Shown here piece by piece: positions 17,268 through 25,507 of a stretch of 64,000 nucleotides of DNA; within the stretch, counting starts at the first letter, position 1; each line of letters opens with the position of its first letter. The notes below the pieces were generated by a model that saw only the letters and a program-made list of their open reading frames with translations, searched no databases and was not told the origin of the DNA. Location of the stretch: positions 1 through 64,000 of the forward strand of contig QHVH01000013.1 of assembly GCA_003222245.1 (NCBI GenBank), read 5' to 3'. The stretch is from Blastocatellia bacterium AA13 (GTDB taxonomy: Bacteria; Acidobacteriota; Blastocatellia; UBA7656). Made by a program: the position numbers and the translations under genes.

Positions 17268-20200
17268 ATGTGCATTATGCAACCAGGCAGAGCCGATAGA
17301 ATCCGTATCATCTTTGATGAAGTTGCTCGCGGCACCGATTTGAACCGCTCGCTCTCCTTAATAGCGGATCAGGTCGCGGCCGATCTGGGGGCGCCAGCCT
17401 GCAAGATATGGGTCGTAAAGAGGGGAGACATCTGCGAACGGTGTCCTCTTGCGGGAATCTGCTCCAACCGTCAAATGTGTATGCACCTTGCCGCGGCCAG
17501 CGGGGCATCCATCGACAAAGAATACCCGCGAATACCGCTTTCGGTATTTAACGCGGCCATTATCGCGCGCGGGGGAACCTCGGATTTCAGCGAGCCCAAT
17601 TCCGCGGGCGATAAACTCTTCGGATTGCAGCACCGCGCGCTGAATGAAGGGAATGACTGGTACGCTCTTTATCCGCTCCGGGGAACCAGCGGCATTCTCG
17701 GTCTTATTGGAATCTTCAATCACCGGCCTATCGGTCTTCCCGAGTTGCAGGCGCTATCGCAGTTCTCTCCGGCAGCGGTTGCGGTAATCAGGGTTGCTGA
17801 GCTTCGATCTCGATGCGACGCGCTCGGTGCACGGCTGGAAAAGCAAAATACCGCCGCCGTGAATTTCAAGAATCAAATTTCGGAACGCGATAAAGAAGTT
17901 CAGAGCGTAGCCGGCGCGCTCAACGAGAAGATCTCGCAACTCCAGCTTCAGGTGGCGGAGACCGAAGCCGAGCGCGACTTCTACAAACACGAAAGCGGAG
18001 AGATGGGACGGCGCGCCGACCGACTCGAAAGCGATTACGTCGAGCTCCGAGGCCGAGTCGAAGCATTGATGGCGCTTCAACAACAGAGCGGCCGCAGGTA
18101 TTCCGAGATGGTGGCGCAACTCGAATCCGAGCGCAGACAAGCTGAAGAGGAAAACTCCAGCCTCAAAGGAAGGCTTGCATCGATCGAGCGCCTTTACAAA
18201 GAAGCAAACACCGTGCGGAATGAGATGCTCGAAGAATTGTCGCAGCGCGATCAATCTCTCGAGAATCTCAAGTCCGAGATCGCGGCGAGAAAGAGCGAGC
18301 TGTCATCGGCTACAGAAGCCGTTCCGGCTCTGGAAAAACGGGTCGCTTTTCTCGAGGAAGCGAACAGCGCGCTGCGCGATCAGGCGGGCGCGCTTTCCGA
18401 AAGCATGGACGATCTGGAAAAGTCGCTTCGAATCGCGGAAGACGCACGCGCGCGGCTGGAACAAATCCGGGTCGGTCTGGAAGAAAGAGTCGCGACCCTG
18501 AGCGATGAGACCAGTCGGCTGCGCCTCGCCAACAGCAGAATCGCCGATGAAAACGAACAACTGGTCGCACAGGTCGAGCGGCTGCAATCGGAAACCACAA
18601 CAGCGACCACGAGCATAGTAGATATTGAAGAGTTGGCCCGCCTCTCGCGGCTGAATGACGAGCTCACTCAGGCAAACGACAGCGCCGGGGCCCGGATCGG
18701 AGAGCTGGAGCGCGAAAAGCGATCCCTGCTCGATGCCAACGAACAACTATCTGAAGCGGTCTCCAAATATGAATCGCTTTCGAGCCGGCTCGAAGAAGCC
18801 GCCGTCAAGCTCCGAGACCGCGCGGAAGCAAGCGATCGAGCGCGCTCCGAGCTCGAGCAGCGCAATCGAGTGCTCGCGGAGCAGAACCGGAGACTGCGGC
18901 TCGAAAGCCACACACAGGCGAGATTCCTTGCCAATATGTCTCACGAGCTCCGCACGCCGATGAACGCCATCATCGGTTTTACATCTCTTCTGCTTGAAGA
19001 CAGCGCGCTTCAGATGGCTGACCGCCATCGCGCCAACCTGGAAAGGGTCTCCAGAAACGCCAGGGATCTATTGCAGTTGATCAACAACGTTCTCGATCTG
19101 TCGAGAATAGAAGCCGGCCGTATGGATGTTTACTCGGAAGTGGCCGACGTTCGCGACTTGATTGAAAGAGCCGTCAGCGTTGTCGAGCCAATGAAGGCCG
19201 GGCGATCGATCGAGCTCAAGGTCGAAATTCAGGAAGGTGTCCCGGCCATTCATACCGATCGGACGAAGCTGCAGCAGATTCTGATGAACTTGCTCTCAAA
19301 CGCGCTCAAGTTCACAAGCGAGGGCGAGATCAAGGTAACCGCCGAACCCGCCGGCGCTAACTTTGTTCGCCTGTCGGTGATTGATTCCGGCGCCGGGATT
19401 CCCGAATCCGACATCCCTCGAATCTTCGAAGAGTTCTATCAGTCCGGCTCCGTCCGTACGCCGTCCGCGGGTTCGGGACTTGGTCTCGCAATCACGCGGC
19501 GGCTGGTTCAACTGCTGGGCGGTGAGATAACCGTGTCGAGCAGCGTCGGAGTTGGCGCCGTTTTCAACGTGACGCTCCCCGTGTTTATCGAAGGCCGTGC
19601 GGCTTCGGCTCCGGAAGACGAGGTCTTGCTCAGCGATCCCAAACGCACTGCCCTGGTGGTCGACGGCAATCCCGCGTCTCTTTATTTGATGAAAAAGTAT
19701 CTGAATGAAGCCGGATATTCGGTCGCCGCTACGGACGACCCGCTGCGAGCGCTCGAGATCGCGAGGCTCGCTCGCCCGGCTCTGATCACGGTCGATGCGG
19801 ATATTTCCGACCGCGCCCTCCGTCTGATCGAAGACCTGATAGTCGAAACTCGCCGCCGCCCCGGCGATCTTCATCAGAAGAGCACGGTCATAGCGATCTC
19901 GTCGGATCCCACGATCGAAAAACGCGCGATCGATGTCGGGGTTGCGTTGTTTCTCAAGAAACCGGTTGAGCGGGCCGATCTGAATCGAGCGATTGCCCGT
20001 GTTTCCGCGCCCGAATCAAAGCGCGTCCTTGTAGTCGACGACGACCCTGATGCGCTCGATCTGGTAGTGGCGATGCTGGATGGCAACGGCTACGACATTG
20101 AAACCGCGAAGACCGGACCGGATGCAATTGAAGAAGTGAATCGATCAAAACCGGATGCGATGATTCTGGACATTATGCTGCCGGAGATGGACGGCTTCGA

Positions 20201-20426
20201 AGTCGTGCATCGACTGAGCCTCAATCCTAATCTTGCGTCGATACCGGTGATTATGATGACGGCGCGCGATTTGTCCCGCGATGAGCGGGAGGCCCTCGAT
20301 TCCGGCACGGTGCGCTTCATACAAAAGGGGAATTTCAGTCGGGACGAGCTGCTTGCGGAAGTGAAGCGGCTAATGAATCCCGGGATAGAGCAAGTCGCGC
20401 CGACCTTGAGCGACAGGCTCGTCTGA
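17268..20426 (+). CDS. Hybrid sensor histidine kinase: GAF, long coiled coil, HisKA-HATPase, two receiver domains
   Basis: A soluble 1052-residue kinase with no membrane segment. A GAF-like sensor covers about 5-195 and contains four clustered cysteines (56, 59, 65, 71) in CERCPLAGIC followed by CMHLAAASG, which could hold a metal or iron-sulphur cluster. A heptad-rich coiled coil runs from about 195 to 545. The phosphoacceptor is His559 in MSHELRTPMNAI. The ATPase domain has the N, G1 and G2 boxes (NLLSNALKF, DSGAGI, GSGLGLAI). Receiver 1 (about 790-905) is weak, with Asp843 as the best acceptor. Receiver 2 (about 925-1040) is canonical with Asp968 in ILDIMLPEMDG. ATG 17268 or 17277 are likely starts; the codon at 17253 is TTG. 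No output regulator is adjacent. Confidence 0.92.
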   Translation: MCIMQPGRADRIRIIFDEVARGTDLNRSLSLIADQVAADLGAPACKIWVVKRGDICERCPLAGICSNRQMCMHLAAASGASIDKEYPRIPLSVFNAAIIARGGTSDFSEPNSAGDKLFGLQHRALNEGNDWYALYPLRGTSGILGLIGIFNHRPIGLPELQALSQFSPAAVAVIRVAELRSRCDALGARLEKQNTAAVNFKNQISERDKEVQSVAGALNEKISQLQLQVAETEAERDFYKHESGEMGRRADRLESDYVELRGRVEALMALQQQSGRRYSEMVAQLESERRQAEEENSSLKGRLASIERLYKEANTVRNEMLEELSQRDQSLENLKSEIAARKSELSSATEAVPALEKRVAFLEEANSALRDQAGALSESMDDLEKSLRIAEDARARLEQIRVGLEERVATLSDETSRLRLANSRIADENEQLVAQVERLQSETTTATTSIVDIEELARLSRLNDELTQANDSAGARIGELEREKRSLLDANEQLSEAVSKYESLSSRLEEAAVKLRDRAEASDRARSELEQRNRVLAEQNRRLRLESHTQARFLANMSHELRTPMNAIIGFTSLLLEDSALQMADRHRANLERVSRNARDLLQLINNVLDLSRIEAGRMDVYSEVADVRDLIERAVSVVEPMKAGRSIELKVEIQEGVPAIHTDRTKLQQILMNLLSNALKFTSEGEIKVTAEPAGANFVRLSVIDSGAGIPESDIPRIFEEFYQSGSVRTPSAGSGLGLAITRRLVQLLGGEITVSSSVGVGAVFNVTLPVFIEGRAASAPEDEVLLSDPKRTALVVDGNPASLYLMKKYLNEAGYSVAATDDPLRALEIARLARPALITVDADISDRALRLIEDLIVETRRRPGDLHQKSTVIAISSDPTIEKRAIDVGVALFLKKPVERADLNRAIARVSAPESKRVLVVDDDPDALDLVVAMLDGNGYDIETAKTGPDAIEEVNRSKPDAMILDIMLPEMDGFEVVHRLSLNPNLASIPVIMMTARDLSRDEREALDSGTVRFIQKGNFSRDELLAEVKRLMNPGIEQVAPTLSDRLV

Positions 20427-20466
20427 TTACAAAAACGGCGATTTCAAACCTGAGTATAGTCTGGAA

Positions 20467-20640
20467 TTATTCACTCCAGTCCTCTTCTTCTTCCGCTACC
20501 GCAACGTCTAATTCGATCGGATCAAGGCCCACAACTTCCAGGGACGCTCCACAGTCACTACAGTCCACGATGTCGCCCTTATCGAGATCCTCATCTACTT
20601 GAACATCCGCCTCGCACTCAGGACAGGTTCCTCTTGGCAT
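20467..20640 (-). CDS. lysW: LysW-type amino-group carrier protein (orphan)
   Basis: A 57-residue acidic protein with a zinc ribbon (CPEC at residue 6 and CSDCG at residue 27) and the C-terminal tail EDWSE. LysW/ArgW carriers end in EDWGE, and the terminal glutamate is ligated to the substrate amino group by LysX/ArgX during lysine or arginine synthesis in Thermus and archaea. ATG at 20640 is supported by GGAGGA seven bases upstream and by family length; a longer open frame to 20733 is not. The glycine-to-serine change in the tail is unusual. None of the partner enzymes (LysX, LysZ, LysY, LysJ, LysK) is nearby, so the role is open. Confidence 0.85.
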   Translation of the reverse strand: MPRGTCPECEADVQVDEDLDKGDIVDCSDCGASLEVVGLDPIELDVAVAEEEEDWSE

Positions 20641-20770
20641 CTCTTTATCCTCCGCATCTTGATCGGTCATTAAACCAATAGCGCGGGCCCAGTGTCCTTC
20701 GGTAGCTCCAACTCTAAACCGCGCCGATAGCACCCGAGCTTCGTGCAGGCGCTATACAGGGCTGCTAAAA

Positions 20771-20799
20771 ATCTAATCTGAGACGAGCGGCTATTGCAA
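20771..20799 (-). promoter_or_regulatory. Candidate promoter for lysW
   Basis: Minus strand TTGCAA, 17-base spacer, TTAGAT, about 130 bases before the lysW ATG, in the gap after the secreted SH3-like gene. The match is moderate in both boxes. Confidence 0.3.
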
Positions 20800-20838
20800 G
20801 AACTATCGCCGAAGTATTGCCGCGAGTAGTCATTATTT

Positions 20839-21705
20839 TCAGAGCTGCTCGTATTGCAGCCAATCGGCTCTCACGGCCAACTTCTCGGCATCTTTTTCGA
20901 GTCGTTGCCTCGCAATCGCCGCTTCTTCGCTTGCTGGAAATTTCTTGATGATCGCCGAATATGCCGCGCCGTCATAGATATATTCCGATGTCGCCTGATT
21001 GTATTTGAATCTCACGGAGAGCCGGCTGTACTTATCAAGCGCGGGATCATTCACATAGTAATCATGAATCTGCGCTCGAAGCGCGTCCGACTTTAGGCCG
21101 GTCAGGCGCTTATTGGCCTTCTTCCCAAGGCTCCTCGCAACCCGATCGGCCTCCTCGCCGAGGATCAGGAGCGCTTGTTTGTCGAGAGGCGAGGTTTTGA
21201 AGTGATCGTCCATAATCCGGCACAAGACCATCCGATCCGCGGAGTCGGTCGTAGATCTGATGAGCTTCAAAAGAGCCTCGTCATCGCCCGAGCGCCCTGG
21301 TACAACGACCGCAGCCCTGTGCAGCCATCCTCGCGTCCGAGTCGACACCGCCACTCTGCTGTAGGTCGACTGCGAGTGATTCCTGGACTCGATGAGAAAA
21401 ACTTGATGGGCAAGACGTAACCTGTGAAGGACCGGCGCGCCCTCTTCCGGATCGCGCCTCAAGGCGGAAAGTTTGTCGTCGACCACAAAAGCTCTGATCA
21501 GTTTCGGGCGGGATGGAGTTGTTGGGGAAGGCGAGGTCGGCGGCGCCTCATGTCGCGTGATTGTTCGGCCCGAGCCCGGTTCCGAAGCGCGGGCCTGCAA
21601 TAGCGGCAGCAAAACCAATGCAGCGGCGATCATTAGCAGCCGGGGCGCACGCGGGACCAGCCGCCCTCGACCCGCTTGTCTGACCCAGATGTATGCAACA
21701 GTCAT
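20839..21705 (-). CDS. Secreted protein with SH3-like domain and helical repeat tail
   Basis: A 288-residue protein. An N-terminal hydrophobic signal segment (about residues 14-35, LLMIAAALVLLPLL then ARA) is followed by a proline/threonine/serine linker. A region of about 75 residues with alternating strands ending in TRTRGWLHRAAVV resembles a bacterial SH3 domain (WLHRAAV is the usual last strand). The C-terminal half is helical and ends with a TPR-like FPASEEAAIARQRLEK. ATG at 21705 has AGGAG eight bases upstream; an in-frame GTG at 21729 is the alternative. Predicted periplasmic, possibly binding the cell wall. No function is assigned. Confidence 0.7.
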   Translation of the reverse strand: MTVAYIWVRQAGRGRLVPRAPRLLMIAAALVLLPLLQARASEPGSGRTITRHEAPPTSPSPTTPSRPKLIRAFVVDDKLSALRRDPEEGAPVLHRLRLAHQVFLIESRNHSQSTYSRVAVSTRTRGWLHRAAVVVPGRSGDDEALLKLIRSTTDSADRMVLCRIMDDHFKTSPLDKQALLILGEEADRVARSLGKKANKRLTGLKSDALRAQIHDYYVNDPALDKYSRLSVRFKYNQATSEYIYDGAAYSAIIKKFPASEEAAIARQRLEKDAEKLAVRADWLQYEQL

Positions 21706-21754
21706 TCGGATTGTCTCCTTTCTCCTCACTCATTGAGACGAATTTCACCAACAA

Positions 21755-21771
21755 ACCGATTCGAGATCGGT
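21755..21771. promoter_or_regulatory. Inverted repeat in the divergent gap upstream of the RDD gene
   Basis: ACCGAT-TCGAG-ATCGGT, perfect 6-base arms with a 5-base centre, followed on the plus strand by GATATTTTT. It sits in the 210-base gap between the divergent SH3-like and RDD genes, so it could be an operator for either. Confidence 0.3.
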
Positions 21772-21914
21772 GATATTTTTGAGGCAATCGCGACCAAGTG
21801 ACTTAAGACTCGTTATCTCTAGTATTTCTTGAAATAATTCTATGAAGATGTTGGGAGCTGTGCTAGAGTAGGCGCGATTTTAAGGGTTCTATCAAATCTC
21901 TTCGAGGTGAATTA

Positions 21915-22478
21915 ATGTCTGAATACTCCTCTATTCCGGTCCATGTGTCATCGTATCAGCCCGGCAGCTATGGTTCAGGCCCATCCGGGTATCAGTCGTA
22001 CGGAACGCCTCCGGGAAGCGTGCCGCCTCAACTTGCGGGGATCGGACCGCGCATTGTCGCTTACCTGATTGACGCACTTCTTCTGAGCATAATTCTGGGC
22101 ATCGGCTACTTTATCGCCATCATACTTGCCATCGGCGGCGCCGCTACCAACACCCGCGAAGGGAGCGATATTGGAGGTTTGGCCGCGGCCGGAGTATTTC
22201 TCATCATCGTGCCCGCTGCCTTAATCGTATGGTTCTATAATCAGATCTATCTAGTGGTGAAGAACAACGGACAGACCATCGGAAAGAAGCTTATGAAGGT
22301 CCGAATCGCCAAAGACGACGGCTCGCCGATCGGATATGGCGACGCCTTCCTGAGAAATCTGGTCGGATATTGGATCTCCAGTCTTGTTTGCCATCTCGGC
22401 TTTATCTGGGCGCTCTTCGATCAACAACGCCAGACATGGCACGACAAGATATTCAAGACTCGTGTTGTATCCGCCTAA
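21915..22478 (+). CDS. RDD family membrane protein
   Basis: A 187-residue protein. A glycine/serine/proline/tyrosine-rich cytoplasmic N-terminus (about residues 1-45) precedes the RDD domain: GPRIVAYLIDALLLSIILGIGYF, where the R and D of the motif are visible, a second helix pair near 80-110, then NGQTIGKKLMKVRI and the closing helix with WHDKIF. RDD proteins have been linked to ion or solute exchange, but no role is fixed. ATG has GAGGTG about five bases upstream. The zinc-ribbon gene follows 20 bases later, a probable pair. Confidence 0.85.
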   Translation: MSEYSSIPVHVSSYQPGSYGSGPSGYQSYGTPPGSVPPQLAGIGPRIVAYLIDALLLSIILGIGYFIAIILAIGGAATNTREGSDIGGLAAAGVFLIIVPAALIVWFYNQIYLVVKNNGQTIGKKLMKVRIAKDDGSPIGYGDAFLRNLVGYWISSLVCHLGFIWALFDQQRQTWHDKIFKTRVVSA

Positions 22479-22498
22479 GGGCGGGCCGTTGCTGAAAG

Positions 22499-22786
22499 AT
22501 GCTTTGTCATTCCTGCGGTTCTGAAATAAAGGTCGAAGGCTTTGTTTCACGCGCGGACGATTGTCCTTCGTGCCGCGCGGATCTCCACTGCTGTATGAAC
22601 TGCGGAAACTATGATCCGTCGGCCCATAATAAATGCCGTGAGCCGCTGGCGGAGTGGGTATCGGATCGAGAGAAAGCCAACTTCTGCGACCTTTTTATCC
22701 CCAACAAGCTCGCCGCCGGAGCAGGAAGCGCCCGGAAGGACAGCGGCGAGATAAAAAAATCCTTCAACGATCTCTTCAAGAAATAA
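22499..22786 (+). CDS. Small zinc-ribbon protein, function unknown
   Basis: A 95-residue soluble protein with eight cysteines in the first 52 residues (CHSC, CPSC, CCMNC, then a C in NKCREPL), consistent with one or two zinc ribbons. A helical C-terminus ends KKSFNDLFKK. Similar short proteins are widespread in bacteria without known function. It follows the RDD gene by 20 bases and converges with the ClC gene 12 bases beyond its stop. Confidence 0.7.
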   Translation: MLCHSCGSEIKVEGFVSRADDCPSCRADLHCCMNCGNYDPSAHNKCREPLAEWVSDREKANFCDLFIPNKLAAGAGSARKDSGEIKKSFNDLFKK

Positions 22787-22798
22787 GACGCCGAATTA

Positions 22799-24607
22799 TT
22801 ACGGAAGGCCCGCGGGACGAATCGTGTCGTCCGGCCCGAGGTTGTACTGAAGCGCGGCCAGCTTCGCCTGAGCGCGGGCGATGTCTCGAAGCGTGATGAT
22901 TCCCAGCAGCTCTGAGTCGTCCGATCGGGACACTACGGGAAGTTGAGAGATCTCGCGCTGCGCCATCTTCAATATCACCTTATCCAGCGTCTGTTCTGGA
23001 TGAGAGTGCACGACCTTGCTGATCATCACCGACTCGAGAAGATCGTTCTCTTTTCCGGCTGCTTCAAGACGCCTTAGGTCGCCGGTCGTTATCAACCCGA
23101 CCATCTGGCTATCACGCAACACTGGATATCCGTGGAAATCGAGCCCACCGACAATATTCAGAGCTTCTCTTACGGTAATATCGTCCGGGAGCGTAACGAC
23201 GTCCCGGGTCATCACCGAAGCCGCCGTTATGCGAGCCATCGTGTCCTCAGCCGGCGCGTGGGGCAGCGTAATGCCGTCCTGAAACATGAACCCCTCATAG
23301 ATCGACAGCGGGCTTATTCGCGAGGCAACCGCGTAAGAAATAGCGTTGGCAATCATCAGCGGCAGGATGATCTCATAGTTGTAAGTCATCTCGAATATGA
23401 GAAGTATGGAAGTGATCGGCACTCGAATCGTAGCGACAAACAATGCGCCCATCCCGACAAGCGCGAACGCGCCCCGAGCTATGGTGGAACCCGGTTGAAC
23501 AAGTACGAGCAGGTGCCAGATCGCCGAACCCAGCATTGCACCGACGAACATCGAAGGGCCGAGCACGCCCCCGGACATCCCCGAGCCGTAGCTGAAAGCC
23601 GACGCGAGCATCTTCGCGGCCATCAAAGCGAGCACGGACTTGAGTACGAGTTGATCATTCTGCTGAAGCACCGTCCCAAGATAGTCATATCCGATTCCGA
23701 GAGCGTGCGGCTGCCATAGTCCTATGACCCCGACGACCGCGCCTCCAATAGCCGGCTTGGCCCAACCCGGAATATTCAGCCGATCGCGAAATGCCATCCT
23801 GAGCCACAGAATCATCTTCGAGAAGAGCACTCCGACCAATCCCGCGGCGATCCCGAGGACTGCATATGCCAGGAGCTCGCTCGGGCGATTAAGTGCGTAA
23901 ACATTCGCTCCTTGAAAGAGCGGGTTCTTGCCGAGAAGCCAGCGCTCTATAGTAGATGAAATGACGGCCGCGATTACGATCGACGCGGCAAGCTTCTGGT
24001 TTAAATCGCCGACGACCTCTTCAAGAGCGAACGTGACGGCAGCTATCGGAGTATTGAAGGCGGCTGCAATCGCAGCAGCGGTTCCGACCGGAATCTGATT
24101 CATCTGATTCCGCCGCGGAATCGAAAAAAGCCGCGAGATCGCGTGTGAAATTGCCGCGCATATTTGTACGGTGGGGCCTTCGCGGCCCAGGCTCGCTCCC
24201 GATCCTACGCTGAGCGCGGATATCACGGCCTTGCCCACGGCGGACTTCAAAGGGATCTTTCCGTAGTTCATCGAAAACGCGATCTTGACCTGAGGGATGC
24301 CGCTTCCCTTGGCTTCGGGAGCATAGAAGTGAATCAAGAGACCCGCGGCAAGTCCGCCAAGGATCGGAATCAACATTATCCAGACTACCCGTGAGGTTCC
24401 CTCCAATTGGAAAGCACGCTCAATCAGGTTCGCGGAGGAGATTTTTATTAGCTTATGATAACTGACCGCCATCAAGCCGCAGGCAACGGCGATGGTCACG
24501 GTAAGGAGGAGGTATTTCTGATTAGCAGGTAAGCGGACCCGCTGGAACATTCGGGTCGCGTTTATCTGAACGCGATGCCATAGCTTTTCTCTATCGGATT
24601 GCTCCAC
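22799..24607 (-). CDS. ClC-type chloride channel/transporter with C-terminal CBS pair
   Basis: A 602-residue membrane protein. The ClC core (about 45-440) shows the three signature selectivity motifs: KGSGIPQ, GREGPTVQ and GGVLGPSMFVG. The C-terminus holds two CBS domains (about 465-590; MTRDVVTLPDDITVREAL and the second starting near VVHSHPEQTLDKVI), which bind adenine nucleotides in relatives. The glutamate in GREGP is the gating glutamate. A second glutamate marking H+/Cl- exchangers was not confirmed by eye, so channel versus antiporter is open. The start is GTG at 24607 and stands next to an extended -10 promoter. Confidence 0.92.
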   Translation of the reverse strand: MEQSDREKLWHRVQINATRMFQRVRLPANQKYLLLTVTIAVACGLMAVSYHKLIKISSANLIERAFQLEGTSRVVWIMLIPILGGLAAGLLIHFYAPEAKGSGIPQVKIAFSMNYGKIPLKSAVGKAVISALSVGSGASLGREGPTVQICAAISHAISRLFSIPRRNQMNQIPVGTAAAIAAAFNTPIAAVTFALEEVVGDLNQKLAASIVIAAVISSTIERWLLGKNPLFQGANVYALNRPSELLAYAVLGIAAGLVGVLFSKMILWLRMAFRDRLNIPGWAKPAIGGAVVGVIGLWQPHALGIGYDYLGTVLQQNDQLVLKSVLALMAAKMLASAFSYGSGMSGGVLGPSMFVGAMLGSAIWHLLVLVQPGSTIARGAFALVGMGALFVATIRVPITSILLIFEMTYNYEIILPLMIANAISYAVASRISPLSIYEGFMFQDGITLPHAPAEDTMARITAASVMTRDVVTLPDDITVREALNIVGGLDFHGYPVLRDSQMVGLITTGDLRRLEAAGKENDLLESVMISKVVHSHPEQTLDKVILKMAQREISQLPVVSRSDDSELLGIITLRDIARAQAKLAALQYNLGPDDTIRPAGLP

Positions 24608-24654
24608 CTGTTCTAACTGTGTGCGCTGCGCTCTTTGTAACGTTCGGCTCGCGA

Positions 24655-24663
24655 ATCATATCA
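24655..24663 (-). promoter_or_regulatory. Extended -10 promoter for the ClC gene
   Basis: Minus strand TGATATGAT: a TGN extension followed by a five-of-six -10 match, about 48 bases before the GTG start. No good -35, as is common for extended -10 promoters. Confidence 0.35.
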
Positions 24664-24998
24664 TTTGCTCTGCGCATACGTGCAACGTTACCGGCAAGCT
24701 TTCGAGCAGAGCAGGGTCTCGAGGCCCAAAAGCAAAGCCCCAACAAGCTTTCGGCAAAATACGCGAGTCTCAAGTGCTTGATAGGTGAAGAATACAATCT
24801 AGCGCGGCTTAGGGTCAGCCTGGTGTGATTGGCGTGGGGCAATCAAGCGGCCGGTGGGAGCGGGAGCCCTTTTCTGATTTCGAGCAGTCTGTGATTTCAC
24901 AGCCTCGCTTTTATCATTCACCGAGTGATCGTTGACTAGAGTCTGGAGTTCCCGCTCCGGTTGATTCGAGCCCGGCCCGCGTTGATGGTCGATCCCAT
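24664..24998. other. Intergenic stretch, no gene seen
   Basis: Between the ClC promoter and the end of the small secreted gene. Short open frames here look like chance frames. A nine-base block GGAGCGGGA recurs inverted at both ends of the right half with a long loop; I give it no meaning. Confidence 0.5.
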
Positions 24999-25400
24999 CT
25001 ATTTTTCAACGCCCGATTCCTTGGGCTTTTTGACCTTCATTTCAGTTACGTGCATATCGTCTCGACGAACGAGCATCTCTACGAGGAACCCTTTCTCGAT
25101 CTCCTCGAGTTTAAGTTCTTTCTTACCGAACTGCTTTTCGTCGCACTTTATCTTGCATTTGGCGTCCAACAGTACGCCGACTTCCTTGTCGTTGCGCTTA
25201 TCGCGAACTTGTATTGCCTTTCGCTCCGCGTCGACTTTTAACACGCTGCCGGAAACCGTTATCACTATCACGCCGAGAGAAGGAACATTTGTGGGACCCG
25301 TGTTGCGCCGGGTCGATCCTCCTCCGCCCATCGATTCCTGAGCCGCTGCCGAAACCGTGGATAGAATGAATAAAGCAACCAGGGTGATGCTTATTTTCAT
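24999..25400 (-). CDS. Small secreted protein, function unknown
   Basis: A 133-residue protein with a clear signal peptide (MKISITLVALFILSTVSAAAQ, cut likely after the alanines). A glycine/serine linker follows, then a basic beta-rich domain (GSVLKVDAERKAIQVRDKRNDKEVGVLLDAKCKIKCDEKQF) and a lysine-rich tail. The pattern suggests a small OB- or SH3-like barrel, but no family is recognised. ATG at 25400 has GAGGTG about nine bases upstream. It follows the TonB receptor terminator on the same strand, so it is probably expressed separately. Confidence 0.65.
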   Translation of the reverse strand: MKISITLVALFILSTVSAAAQESMGGGGSTRRNTGPTNVPSLGVIVITVSGSVLKVDAERKAIQVRDKRNDKEVGVLLDAKCKIKCDEKQFGKKELKLEEIEKGFLVEMLVRRDDMHVTEMKVKKPKESGVEK

Positions 25401-25458
25401 ATATCACTCACCTCTCTCCGATGCTTGCTTAAGCCTTGTTCGGATCATCTAAATAGTT

Positions 25459-25488
25459 ACGGGAGCAGCCGCTCAGGACTGCCCCCGT
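25459..25488 (-). terminator. Terminator hairpin after the TonB receptor
   Basis: Ten-base arms ACGGGGGCAG and CTGCTCCCGT (one G-U pair) around a 10-base loop, 20 bases after the receptor stop. The downstream run (AACTATTTA) is only weakly T-rich. Confidence 0.5.
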
Positions 25489-25507
25489 AGAACGTGATGC
25501 AACTCGA

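Noticed and set aside
19296-19874. Minus-strand frame opposite the hybrid kinase ATPase domain
   Set aside because: Shadow frame: the plus strand here reads clear N, G1 and G2 box motifs.
20641-20733. Longer LysW reading frame
   Set aside because: GGAGGA is correctly placed only for the ATG at 20640, which also gives the normal carrier length.
21755-21780. Intrinsic terminator in the divergent SH3-like/RDD gap
   Set aside because: The stem is only 6 bases and not G+C rich, and the T-run is interrupted; kept only as a possible operator.
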